Assembly: GCA_028692275.1 (NCBI GenBank)
Contig: JAQUXR010000005.1
Coordinates: 57,168-121,167 of the forward strand
Reading direction: 5' to 3'
Length of the DNA stretch: 64,000 bases
Origin: Frisingicoccus sp009929615
GTDB lineage: Bacteria; Bacillota; Clostridia; Lachnospirales; Lachnospiraceae
The notes beneath the pieces are model-generated. The model was not told the origin of the DNA, searched no databases, and was given only the letters and a program-made list of their open reading frames with translations. Positions within the stretch are counted from its first letter, which is position 1. The number at the start of each line of letters is the position of its first letter. Below are positions 41,435-50,020 of the stretch, piece by piece. The translations under genes were made by a program, and so were the position numbers.

Positions 41435-42439
41435 ATGGGATTTATTGATGGCATTAAGAAACGCGCCATAGCGGAGAAAAAGACAATCGTACTTCCAGAG
41501 TCTTATGATTACCGTGTAATTGAAGCAGCAAGCAAGATTGAGAAAGAGGGGTTAGCTGATGTTATTCTTATCGGTGATCCTGAGGACATCGCAAAATTGG
41601 CAAACGGTCTGGATTTAGGCAACGTTCAGATTGTAAACCCGGAAACATTTGATCGTTTGGATGACTTTATAGTTCATTTCTATGAGCTTCGTAAAAGAAA
41701 AGGTATGACTTTAAATGATTCAAGACGTATTCTTACATCGAACTTCCTGTTCTTTGGTGTTATGATGGTTAAGATGGGACTGGCTGACGGTATGGTTGGT
41801 GGATGTACAACACCTACAGCAAACCTTCTTCGTCCATCCCTGCAGATACTTAAAACAGCTCCTGACAGTAAACTTGTTTCCGCATTCTTCGTACTTGATG
41901 TACCTAACTGCGAATTCGGTGCTGACGGTGTATTCATTTTCTCCGATGCTGGTCTGAATCAGAACCCAACATCTGAAGAACTTGCACATATTGCATATGA
42001 TTCTGCAAAAACTTTCGAGACACTGGTTGGTAAAAAACCAATCACAGCTATGCTTTCTCATTCAACAATGGGTAGTGCAAATCACCCGGATGTTGATAAA
42101 GTCAGAGACGGTGTTGAATTCGCTCATAACGAATATCCAGACCTTCTTGTAGATGGTGAATTCCAGTTGGATGCTGCTATTGTTCCTGAAGTTGGACAGC
42201 AGAAAGCACCTGGTAATGAAATTGCAGGACATGCTAATGTCTTGATTTTCCCTGACTTGGATGCAGGTAATATTGGTTATAAATTAGTTCAGAGACTTGC
42301 AAAAGCAGAAGCTTATGGTCCTATTACTCAGGGTCTTGCTGGTCCGGTTAATGACCTTTCCCGTGGATGCTCTGCTGACGATATCGTTGGTGTTGTAGCT
42401 ATCACAGCTGTACAGGCTCAGATGAAAGAAAACAAATAA
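41435..42439 (+). CDS. pta: Phosphate acetyltransferase
   Basis: Pta interconverts acetyl-CoA and acetyl phosphate in the energy-conserving acetate pathway. MGFIDGIKKRAIAEKKTIVLPES starts the protein, and VGGCTTPTANLLRPSLQIL, KPITAMLSHSTMGSAN and NVLIFPDLDAGNIGYKLVQRL are family blocks. At 334 residues it is the short form. I chose the ATG at 41435, preceded by AAAGGGG, over an in-frame ATG at 41417. Acetate kinase, its usual neighbour, is not adjacent; a terminator closes the unit directly. Confidence 0.95.
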   Translation: MGFIDGIKKRAIAEKKTIVLPESYDYRVIEAASKIEKEGLADVILIGDPEDIAKLANGLDLGNVQIVNPETFDRLDDFIVHFYELRKRKGMTLNDSRRILTSNFLFFGVMMVKMGLADGMVGGCTTPTANLLRPSLQILKTAPDSKLVSAFFVLDVPNCEFGADGVFIFSDAGLNQNPTSEELAHIAYDSAKTFETLVGKKPITAMLSHSTMGSANHPDVDKVRDGVEFAHNEYPDLLVDGEFQLDAAIVPEVGQQKAPGNEIAGHANVLIFPDLDAGNIGYKLVQRLAKAEAYGPITQGLAGPVNDLSRGCSADDIVGVVAITAVQAQMKENK

Positions 42440-42452
42440 TCATTTGATTTTT

Positions 42453-42487
42453 AGAGAGTCGGCAGGGTGCTGCCGGCTCTCATTTTG
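42453..42487 (+). terminator. Intrinsic terminator of pta
   Basis: GAGAGTCGGCAG at 42454-42465 and CTGCCGGCTCTC at 42470-42481 form a 12-base stem with one G-T wobble, followed by ATTTT. Confidence 0.88.
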
Positions 42488-42526
42488 TGTCAAGGAAAAA
42501 TACTTTACATTAGTGAAAAATAGTTA

Positions 42527-42555
42527 TTGACAAACGAAACTGACCTATGTATAAT
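42527..42555 (+). promoter_or_regulatory. Full-consensus sigma-A promoter for the DUF177-rpmF unit
   Basis: TTGACA at 42527-42532 and TATAAT at 42550-42555 with a 17-base spacer, about 30 bases before the gene. Confidence 0.82.
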
Positions 42556-42583
42556 TAGTGAGGTATGGAGTTAGGAGATGTCT

Positions 42584-43102
42584 ATGTCTATTAATATTTC
42601 AGAGCTTATTTCTACACCATTTAAGGAAGAAACTTTTGAAGTTCCTATTGATATGGAAGCTTATGAGTCTATGGGCGATAAGTTCCCATTTCGAAAAAAA
42701 GAGAATCTGGTTTTAACTGTTTCTAATATAGGAACTCGTAAGATTCATTTAAAAGGCCACTGGCAGGGGGAATTAGGTATTCCTTGTGACAGATGTCTTG
42801 AAGAGGTGGCTGTTCCTTTGGCAGTCGAAATTGATGAAGATATTGATTTGTCTTCAGAGGATTCCGATGAAGATGCTGATAACAGCTATATAGAAGAAAG
42901 TAATATTGATACAGATGCACTAATTAATCATGAAATTTTAATTCGTTTTCCAATGAAAACACTGTGCCGCAAGAATTGTAAAGGTATATGTTTGAAATGT
43001 GGAAAGAATTTGAATCTAGGAGAATGTGGTTGTGACCGGACGTCATTAGATCCAAGAATGGCCGCTATTCAGGATATTTTTAAGAATTTTAAGGAGGTGT
43101 AA
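42584..43102 (+). CDS. DUF177 (YceD/YlbN) protein
   Basis: A 172-residue YceD/YlbN-family protein. Family members are linked genetically to 23S rRNA maturation and always precede rpmF. The middle CDRCLEEVAVPLAVEIDED block and the C-terminal CRKNCKGICLKCGKNLN with GECGCD are typical, the latter a likely zinc site. I chose the ATG at 42584, six bases after AGGAG; the ATG at 42578 abuts that motif. rpmF begins four bases after its stop. Confidence 0.88.
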   Translation: MSINISELISTPFKEETFEVPIDMEAYESMGDKFPFRKKENLVLTVSNIGTRKIHLKGHWQGELGIPCDRCLEEVAVPLAVEIDEDIDLSSEDSDEDADNSYIEESNIDTDALINHEILIRFPMKTLCRKNCKGICLKCGKNLNLGECGCDRTSLDPRMAAIQDIFKNFKEV

Positions 43103-43105
43103 TCC

Positions 43106-43285
43106 ATGTCCATTTGTCCAAAGAATAAATCATCCAAAGCAAGAAGAGACAGCCGTAGAGCTAACTGGAAAATGAGTGCTCCAGCTTTAGTAAAATGCAG
43201 TCATTGTGGCGAGCTTATGATGCCTCATAGAGTATGTAAAGCTTGTGGCTACTACGATAAAAAATCAATCGTTGAAGTTCAGTAA
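43106..43285 (+). CDS. rpmF: 50S ribosomal protein L32
   Basis: A 59-residue L32 starting MSICPKNKSSKARRDSRRAN, with the zinc-ribbon pairs CSHCGELMMPHRVCKACG. AAGGAGGTG precedes the ATG, inside the end of the preceding DUF177 gene. This is the conserved yceD-rpmF-plsX order. A perfect terminator follows. Confidence 0.96.
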   Translation: MSICPKNKSSKARRDSRRANWKMSAPALVKCSHCGELMMPHRVCKACGYYDKKSIVEVQ

Positions 43286-43301
43286 TTAATCGAAGATGGA
43301 T

Positions 43302-43341
43302 ATAAAGAAAGGCAGGAATTGTTTTCCTGCCTTTCTTTATG
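43302..43341 (+). terminator. Intrinsic terminator of rpmF
   Basis: ATAAAGAAAGGCAGGAA at 43302-43318 and its exact reverse complement at 43324-43340 form a 17-base stem with a 5-base loop; the descending arm is T-rich. Confidence 0.9.
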
Positions 43342-43359
43342 CTGCGCGGAAAATTAGGG

Positions 43360-43388
43360 TTGATTTAATGAATATTATCTAGTATATT
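43360..43388 (+). promoter_or_regulatory. Sigma-A promoter for plsX-acpP
   Basis: TTGATT at 43360-43365 and TATATT at 43383-43388 with a 17-base spacer, about 40 bases before plsX. Confidence 0.6.
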
Positions 43389-43427
43389 TATAGATGGTTA
43401 CAGCTATTGTAATTGGAGGCATAAATT

Positions 43428-44432
43428 ATGGAAGAATTAGTGACCGTAGCTCTTGATGCCATGGGTGGCGACAATGCCCCCGGAGAGATTGTCAAGGGTG
43501 GGGTAGAGGCGGTTAATGCCAGAAAAGAAGTTAAAGTACTCATGGTGGGCGATGAAGCTCTGATTCAGGAAGAACTCAAAAAATATTCCTACGACCATGA
43601 ACGAATCGAAGTTGTTCCGACAACCGAAGTCATAGGGAATGATGAACATCCGGTAAATGCAATCCGGACAAAGACAGATTCATCTATTGTTCGCTGTCAG
43701 AGATTAGTTAAGCATGGGGAAGCAGATGCACTTGTTTCGGCAGGTTCTACCGGAGCGGTTTTGGCCGGAGGACAACTGATTGTTGGACGTATCAAAGGTG
43801 TTCAGCGAGCACCTCTGGCACCATTGATTCCCACATCCAAAGGATTTTCTTTACTGATTGATTGTGGTGCCAATGTTGACGCCCGGGCAGGACATCTCTT
43901 ACAATTCGCTCAGATTGGTTCTATATATATGGAACATATTATGGGTGTTAAGAATCCAAGAGTTGCCATTGTGAATATCGGTGCGGAAGAAGAAAAAGGG
44001 AATCAGCTTGTTAAAGAAGCCTATCCTTTATTAAAGGAATGTCCGTCTATTAACTTTATAGGAAGTATTGAAGCACGGGATATTCCATCCGGAGCGGCAG
44101 ATGTCATTGTTTGTGAAGCCTTTGTTGGAAATGTCATATTAAAACTGTACGAGGGGCTGGGTCAGACATTGATTCAAAAAATCAAGGCATCATTGATGTC
44201 ATCACTGAAAACAAAAATTGGAGCATTATTTATCAAATCATCTTTAAAGCGGACTTTGCAGGATTTTGATTCTTCAGAATATGGCGGAGCACCCATGTTA
44301 GGGCTGAAAGGTCTTGTTGTAAAGACCCATGGAAGTTCTAAAGCTTTAGAGGTAAAGCATTCGATTATTCAATGTATATCCTTCAAGGAACAGAATATCA
44401 ATGTACGGATAGAAGATGTTTTAAATCAGTGA
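43428..44432 (+). CDS. plsX: Phosphate acyltransferase PlsX
   Basis: PlsX makes acyl phosphate from acyl-ACP, the donor used by PlsY for the first step of phospholipid synthesis. VTVALDAMGGDNAPGEIVKGG opens the protein, with VSAGSTGAVLAGGQLIVGRIKG and DVIVCEAFVGNVILKLYEG further on. At 334 residues it is normal. TTGGAGG precedes the ATG. It is followed by acpP, whose product carries its acyl substrate; plsY lies at 63249. Confidence 0.96.
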   Translation: MEELVTVALDAMGGDNAPGEIVKGGVEAVNARKEVKVLMVGDEALIQEELKKYSYDHERIEVVPTTEVIGNDEHPVNAIRTKTDSSIVRCQRLVKHGEADALVSAGSTGAVLAGGQLIVGRIKGVQRAPLAPLIPTSKGFSLLIDCGANVDARAGHLLQFAQIGSIYMEHIMGVKNPRVAIVNIGAEEEKGNQLVKEAYPLLKECPSINFIGSIEARDIPSGAADVIVCEAFVGNVILKLYEGLGQTLIQKIKASLMSSLKTKIGALFIKSSLKRTLQDFDSSEYGGAPMLGLKGLVVKTHGSSKALEVKHSIIQCISFKEQNINVRIEDVLNQ

Positions 44433-44463
44433 TATAATATTTTATTTGAAAGGATGTTGAATC

Positions 44464-44694
44464 ATGGAATTAGAAAAATTAAAAGCTATTATTTCCGATG
44501 TACTGAGTATTGATGTTAATGAAATTACAAGAGATTCTTCTTTTGGTGAGGATTTAGGATGCGATTCTCTTGATCTTGTTGAAATCGTTATGGGAATCGA
44601 AGAAGAGTTTGATGTGAAGATTCCAGATGAAGCTGTCGAAAATATCCAAACCGTAGGTGATGCGGCGGACGAAATAAAAAAAGCATTGAGTTAA
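44464..44694 (+). CDS. acpP: Acyl carrier protein
   Basis: A 76-residue ACP. S35 in LGCDSLDLVEI is the site of 4'-phosphopantetheine attachment; the acidic helix IVMGIEEEFDVKIPDE follows. The phosphopantetheine donor is CoA, made with coaD at 37876. AAAGGA precedes the ATG. It is placed between plsX and rnc, the usual order when fab genes are elsewhere. Confidence 0.96.
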   Translation: MELEKLKAIISDVLSIDVNEITRDSSFGEDLGCDSLDLVEIVMGIEEEFDVKIPDEAVENIQTVGDAADEIKKALS

Positions 44695-44724
44695 GTTTTT
44701 TCGTGAATAGAGCACTAAAATATG

Positions 44725-44758
44725 GGGGTCTCCAGCATGAACTGGGACTCCTTTTTTA
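44725..44758 (+). terminator. Intrinsic terminator of acpP
   Basis: GGGGTCTCCAG and CTGGGACTCC pair over 10 bases with one bulged T and one wobble, followed by six T residues. Confidence 0.8.
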
Positions 44759-44779
44759 TAAACATATAGGAGGGGTTAA

Positions 44780-45505
44780 ATGAACCCGAAAAATATTGAA
44801 AAGTTTCAAGAAAAAATTCAATATCGTTTTAAAAATACAGCTTTGCTTGAAACAGCTTTGACCCATAGTTCCTTTGCCAATGAACATCATTTGAAAAAAC
44901 AGCAAAACAACGAACGTCTTGAATTTCTTGGTGATGCGGTTTTAGAGCTTGTTTCCAGCGACCTTTTATTTAAGAAGTATCCAGAAAAGCTTGAAGGTGC
45001 ATTAAGCAAAACCCGGGCAAGCCTTGTATGTGAACCCGCATTGGCTTATTGTGCCCGTCAGATGGAGCTCGGGCCATTTCTCCAACTGGGAAAAGGCGAA
45101 GATATTACCGGGGGCAGGGAACGGGATTCCATTCTTTCAGATGCTTTGGAAGCAGTTATAGGAAGTATTTATCTGGATGGCGGCATCCTTCCGGCACGTT
45201 CTTTTATTATGTCATTTGTATTGCATGATATTGAAAACACAAGGCTTTTCTATGACTGCAAAACAATCCTTCAGGAGAATATTCAAAGCTGGTCCAAAGA
45301 GATACCTGTATATGAACTTGTCGAAGCCAGCGGACCGGAACACCATAGAACTTTTGTGATGCAGATTCGTCTTGGTGACAAAATCCTCGGTCAGGGAAGT
45401 GGCCGGACAAAACAAGCAGCGGGGCAGAATGCCGCTTTTCAGTCGCTGATTCAATTAAAATCCGAAGGACTTTTCAAAGGCAAGGATGAAGACTTATGTA
45501 TTTAA
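44780..45505 (+). CDS. rnc: Ribonuclease III
   Basis: RNase III cleaves double-stranded RNA in rRNA precursors and structured mRNAs. The catalytic signature NERLEFLGDAVLELV and the later acidic block DSILSDALEAVIGSIYLDGG define the nuclease domain (about 1-150). A C-terminal dsRNA-binding domain (about 160-230) ends GSGRTKQAAGQNAAFQSL. At 241 residues it is normal. AGGAGGGG precedes the ATG. Its end overlaps smc by 10 bases. Confidence 0.96.
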   Translation: MNPKNIEKFQEKIQYRFKNTALLETALTHSSFANEHHLKKQQNNERLEFLGDAVLELVSSDLLFKKYPEKLEGALSKTRASLVCEPALAYCARQMELGPFLQLGKGEDITGGRERDSILSDALEAVIGSIYLDGGILPARSFIMSFVLHDIENTRLFYDCKTILQENIQSWSKEIPVYELVEASGPEHHRTFVMQIRLGDKILGQGSGRTKQAAGQNAAFQSLIQLKSEGLFKGKDEDLCI

Positions 45506-48500
45506 AGAGTATTGAATTGCAGGGATTCAAATCCTTTGCAAATAAAACGATTCTAAAATTTAATAAAGGAATTACCGGCATAGTAGGGCCTAACGGCAGC
45601 GGAAAGAGTAATGTGGCTGATGCAGTACGATGGGTACTGGGGGAACAGAGTGCAAAACAGCTTCGTGGAAGTAAGATGGAAGACATTATTTTTTCTGGTA
45701 CCGAAAATCGAAAACCCTTAGGTTTTGCCTATGTCGCAATAACCATTGATAATTCAGACCACAAGCTTGCCATTGAATATGATGAATTAACAGTGGCCAG
45801 ACGTGTCTATCGCTCAGGAGAAAGCGAATATTTGATTAATGGAACTGTCAGCCGTTTACGGGATGTTCAGGAATTGTTTTTTGATACCGGAATTGGTAAA
45901 GAAGGTTATTCCATCATTGGTCAGGGCCAGATTGATAAGATTCTCAGTGGAAAGCCTGAAGACCGTCGTGAACTTTTCGACGAAGCCGTAGGTATTGTAA
46001 AATACAAAAAGCGGAAAGCTATGGCTGAAAAAAATCTGAACATTGAAAAGCAGAATCTCTATCGCGTGACAGATATTTTAAGCGAACTCGAAAAGCAGAT
46101 TGGTCCCCTGTCCCGTCAGTCAGAAAAGGCTAAAGAGTATTTGAAATACAGAGATGCTCTTAAAATTCTGGACGTTCAGATGTACCTTTCGGAATACAGC
46201 CGTTTGAAAGAATCCGGGACGGAATATGAAAAAAAGATTAGCATAGCAAAAGCTGATATTGAATCCAGCCAGAATGATCTTGAACAGGCAAAAGCGGATT
46301 ATGCCAAGATGGAAGGCCTGCTGGAGGAATGCAATTCAAAGATTGATACCATCAAGGGTAAAATAGCTGATATACAATTGAGCCGCGAAAAAAACGAAAG
46401 CGAAATACGTCTTTTAAAAGAGCAGATTCGAAGTGTGGAAGCATCTTCCGGCCATTATAAAGAACGTCTGCAACAGATTCAGGAAGCAGTTGATGATAAA
46501 AACAAAACAAAATCTTCCTATGAAGAAGAAGAAAAATCTTTAACTGAAAAGATTATGTCTCTTCAGGATGTAAAAAACCAGGCAGAAGATCAGTTGGATA
46601 CAATGACTGGCAGCATTGAAAAATTACGACAGGCTATTGAAGAAAAAAATGGTGATATTATTGAAGCTTTAAGCCAGTCGGGCAGTGTCAAAGCGAAACT
46701 GCAAAGATATGATACGATGCTGGAACAGATTCAGATTCGTAAATCCGAATTAAATCAGCGTCTTATCGTTTTACAAAGTGAAGCAGCCAGCCGTACAAAA
46801 CAGTTGGCAGACTATGCAGATGAAAAGGAAACCCTGGATTCTAAAAAGACGGATTTACAGACCCGTTTAGCCGAACATCAGAAAAAAGGCCAGGATATCC
46901 AGGCACGTATTGATAAATGTCACGAATCTTTGACGGCAAAGGAGCAGGAATATCATCGTTTAAGTTCTCGTTTTCAAACCCTGCAGGGTATTACGGAACG
47001 TTACGAAGGATATGGGAATAGCATCAAACGTATTATGGAACAGAAAAAACAGGTTCCGGGTATTATTGGTGTTGTGGCAGATATCATTAAAGTTAGTAAA
47101 ACCTATGAGACAGCAATTGAAACTGCTTTAGGTGGAAGTATTCAGAACGTCGTGACCAAGGACGAGAAAACAGCTAAAATTATGATTGAGCATTTAAAAA
47201 AGAATCGGTTTGGCCGTGCAACCTTTCTTCCTTTAACAAGCATTACTTCGAGAACATTGAAGGAACGGGAAAGTCTGTTAAATGAAAAGGGCGTTCTTGG
47301 TATTGCCAGCGATTTAGTGGAGCATGCCCCAGAATTTACGGGGTTAGCTGAATATCTGCTTGGACGGGTTGTTGTTACCGATACAATGGATAATGCTCTG
47401 AAACTTGCAAAAAAATACCGGTATTCCCTGCGAATGGTTACTTTGGATGGCGAATCACTGAATCCGGGCGGTTCTATTTCCGGTGGAGCCTTTAAAAACA
47501 GCAGTAATCTTCTCGGACGTCATCGTGAGATGGAAGAGATGCAGCGTCAGATGGAACAGCTTAAGACCGATTTAAATCTTCTTAATCGACAGACCGATGA
47601 GGCTCACGATGAAAAACGCGAAAACAAACGGCATATTAGTGGTATTCAGGAAGATTTACAGGAGATTGGTCTTCGGGCAAATACTCTGTATGTCAATATG
47701 AACCAGTTAAAATCCTCTGAATCCAGCCAATCTAATGTTTATGATGAACTATCTGCAGAGGATAGGGAATTAAAACGACAGACTGCTGAAATAGATACTT
47801 TAAAAGCCGAACTTATAAAAGAACAGGAATCTCATGAATTCACAAAAAAGGAGGCTGAAAGTGCCATTGAAGCCCTGTCTGTGAAACTTGAAGAAGAAGT
47901 GAATCGACAACAGAAGGTATCGACCCAGACTTCTGAACTCGGAATGGATTTCTCTTCTTATGTACAGAAACAAAATTTTCTCAAAGAAAATTTAAAACGT
48001 ATTGTTTCAGAAATTTCTTCCCTTTTAGAAGAAAGTCAGCAATTAAATCTTCAAATTGATGAAAGCCAAAGAGAAATCACAGCAAAAGAGGCTCAGATTT
48101 CTGAAATGGAAACACAGGCTCAGAGTATTTATAAAGGGGATGACGCCTTTAAGAGCGAGTTGAATGAATATGTAAAAAGCCGTGAGGAGATGTCCATAAA
48201 ACAAAAACATTTTTTTGAGCATCGCGAACAGCTTTCAGACAGATGCAGTCTTCTGGATAAAGAATTGTTCCGTCTGGAACACTTAATGGAAAAATGTGAA
48301 GAAGACCGGAACAGTCTTAGCAATTATATGTGGGAAACCTATGAACTGACTTATAATTCTGCCTTACAACTTAAGCCGGAGCAAGAGAAAAAACAGTCCA
48401 TTGAAGAGATTCGACGTAATATCAGTGAACTCAAAAAATCAATTAAAGCCCTGGGAAATATTAATCTCAATGCCATTGAAGAATTTAAAGAAGTTTCAGA

Positions 48501-49062
48501 ACGTTATACGACGTTAAAAACCCAGCATGACGATTTGGTGGAAGCTGAAGGCAAACTTACAGATATTATTCATGACCTGGATGCAGCTATGAGAGAACAG
48601 TTCCAGAAAAACTTTACTGCTATTCAGGAAAATTTCAACCGTGTGTTTAAAGAACTTTTCGGTGGTGGAAAAGGTACTCTGGAATTAATGGAAGATGTGG
48701 ATATCCTTGACGCAGGCATTCGAATAGTTGCTCAGCCACCTGGAAAAAAATTACAAAATATGATGCAGCTCTCCGGTGGTGAAAAGGCATTGACTGCCAT
48801 AGCTCTGCTTTTTGCAATTCAGAGTTTAAAGCCATCACCATTTTGCCTGTTAGATGAAATCGAAGCAGCACTGGATGATGCCAATGTCAAACGTTATGCC
48901 AGATATTTGAATAATCTGACCGAGGATACGCAGTTTATCATCATTACCCATCGAAGAGGTACAATGAATGCTGCAGATGTTCTTTATGGTGTTACTATGC
49001 AGGAAAAAGGTATTTCAGCCTTAGTTTCTGTGAATTTGATAGAAAACGAATTGACAAAATAG
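45496..49062 (+). CDS. smc: Chromosome segregation protein SMC
   Basis: SMC forms the ring-shaped condensin that compacts and segregates chromosomes with ScpA/ScpB. Walker A GPNGSGKSNVADAV is near residue 30, the hinge spans about 520-665 between two long coiled coils, and the C-terminal head has the signature LSGGEKALTAIALLFAI near 1092 and Walker B CLLDEIEAALDDANV near 1117. At 1188 residues it is full length. The ATG at 45496 lies in the end of rnc without a strong ribosome site of its own, so translational coupling is likely. ftsY follows, the standard rnc-smc-ftsY order. Confidence 0.97.
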   Translation: MYLKSIELQGFKSFANKTILKFNKGITGIVGPNGSGKSNVADAVRWVLGEQSAKQLRGSKMEDIIFSGTENRKPLGFAYVAITIDNSDHKLAIEYDELTVARRVYRSGESEYLINGTVSRLRDVQELFFDTGIGKEGYSIIGQGQIDKILSGKPEDRRELFDEAVGIVKYKKRKAMAEKNLNIEKQNLYRVTDILSELEKQIGPLSRQSEKAKEYLKYRDALKILDVQMYLSEYSRLKESGTEYEKKISIAKADIESSQNDLEQAKADYAKMEGLLEECNSKIDTIKGKIADIQLSREKNESEIRLLKEQIRSVEASSGHYKERLQQIQEAVDDKNKTKSSYEEEEKSLTEKIMSLQDVKNQAEDQLDTMTGSIEKLRQAIEEKNGDIIEALSQSGSVKAKLQRYDTMLEQIQIRKSELNQRLIVLQSEAASRTKQLADYADEKETLDSKKTDLQTRLAEHQKKGQDIQARIDKCHESLTAKEQEYHRLSSRFQTLQGITERYEGYGNSIKRIMEQKKQVPGIIGVVADIIKVSKTYETAIETALGGSIQNVVTKDEKTAKIMIEHLKKNRFGRATFLPLTSITSRTLKERESLLNEKGVLGIASDLVEHAPEFTGLAEYLLGRVVVTDTMDNALKLAKKYRYSLRMVTLDGESLNPGGSISGGAFKNSSNLLGRHREMEEMQRQMEQLKTDLNLLNRQTDEAHDEKRENKRHISGIQEDLQEIGLRANTLYVNMNQLKSSESSQSNVYDELSAEDRELKRQTAEIDTLKAELIKEQESHEFTKKEAESAIEALSVKLEEEVNRQQKVSTQTSELGMDFSSYVQKQNFLKENLKRIVSEISSLLEESQQLNLQIDESQREITAKEAQISEMETQAQSIYKGDDAFKSELNEYVKSREEMSIKQKHFFEHREQLSDRCSLLDKELFRLEHLMEKCEEDRNSLSNYMWETYELTYNSALQLKPEQEKKQSIEEIRRNISELKKSIKALGNINLNAIEEFKEVSERYTTLKTQHDDLVEAEGKLTDIIHDLDAAMREQFQKNFTAIQENFNRVFKELFGGGKGTLELMEDVDILDAGIRIVAQPPGKKLQNMMQLSGGEKALTAIALLFAIQSLKPSPFCLLDEIEAALDDANVKRYARYLNNLTEDTQFIIITHRRGTMNAADVLYGVTMQEKGISALVSVNLIENELTK

Positions 49063-49073
49063 GAGGATATAGA

Positions 49074-50003
49074 ATGTCAGAAGAGAAAAAAGGGTTTTTT
49101 AGCCGTCTGGTTTCCGGACTCAGCAAGACCCGAAACAATATTGCTTCCGTATTTGATGATATTTTCAATGGTTTTTCATCGATTGATGAGGATTTTTACG
49201 AAGAATTGGAAGAGGTCCTTGTTATGGCCGATATCGGTATTCATACAACCGAAACAATTATTGAAGATTTAAAAGTCAAAGTCAAAGAGAATCATTTGAA
49301 AGAACCGGCAGAATGCCGTGAATATTTGATTCGTTCCATCAAAGAACAGATGACCGTATCCGAAGATGCCTATGATTTTGAAAACAAGAAGACTGTTATG
49401 CTTATTATCGGTGTCAATGGTGTCGGAAAAACAACTTCTATAGGCAAACTGGCAGGCCAGTATAAAAATGCCGGAAAAAAAGTTCTTTTAGCTGCTGCCG
49501 ACACATTTCGTGCAGGTGCGATTGAACAGCTCACAGAGTGGTCTCACCGGGCCAACGTAGATATTATTTCCGGTCAGGAGGGGTCCGACCCTGCGTCGGT
49601 TATATTCGATGCAGTAGCCGCTGCAAAAGCACGAAATACGGACATTCTTATTTGTGATACCGCCGGAAGACTTCATAATAAAAAAAATCTGATGGACGAA
49701 CTCAAAAAAATTAATCGAATTATCGATCGGGAATATCCGGATGCCTGCCGTGAAACAATGATTGTTCTCGACGGAACAACCGGACAGAATGCCCTTGTTC
49801 AGGCAAAACAGTTTAAAGAAAGTGCTGATATTACCGGCATTATTTTAACCAAATTAGACGGAACTGCCAAAGGCGGTATTGCTATAGCTATTCAATCCGA
49901 ACTCGGTGTTCCTGTTAAATATATTGGTATTGGCGAGAAAATCGAAGACTTACAGAAATTTGACAGCGACTCCTTTGTGGACGCACTGTTTCAAGCACAA
50001 TGA
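49074..50003 (+). CDS. ftsY: Signal recognition particle receptor FtsY
   Basis: FtsY is the membrane-associated SRP receptor GTPase that docks ribosome-SRP complexes at the translocon. The NG domain is intact: P-loop GVNGVGKTTSIGKLA near residue 112, AADTFRAGAIEQL, CDTAGRLHNKKNLMDEL, and TKLDGTAKGG. The acidic A domain is short, as in other Firmicutes, starting KKGFFSRLVSGLSKTRNN. At 309 residues it is normal. AGGAGG precedes the ATG. Its partner ffh lies 1.7 kb downstream. Confidence 0.97.
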   Translation: MSEEKKGFFSRLVSGLSKTRNNIASVFDDIFNGFSSIDEDFYEELEEVLVMADIGIHTTETIIEDLKVKVKENHLKEPAECREYLIRSIKEQMTVSEDAYDFENKKTVMLIIGVNGVGKTTSIGKLAGQYKNAGKKVLLAAADTFRAGAIEQLTEWSHRANVDIISGQEGSDPASVIFDAVAAAKARNTDILICDTAGRLHNKKNLMDELKKINRIIDREYPDACRETMIVLDGTTGQNALVQAKQFKESADITGIILTKLDGTAKGGIAIAIQSELGVPVKYIGIGEKIEDLQKFDSDSFVDALFQAQ

Positions 50004-50020
50004 TTAAAGGAGAAAAGGAA

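Noticed and set aside
50004..50020. T-box or other amino-acid leader before ilvA
   Set aside because: ilvA follows ftsY directly; there is no leader long enough to hold a T-box, and no attenuation hairpin is visible.
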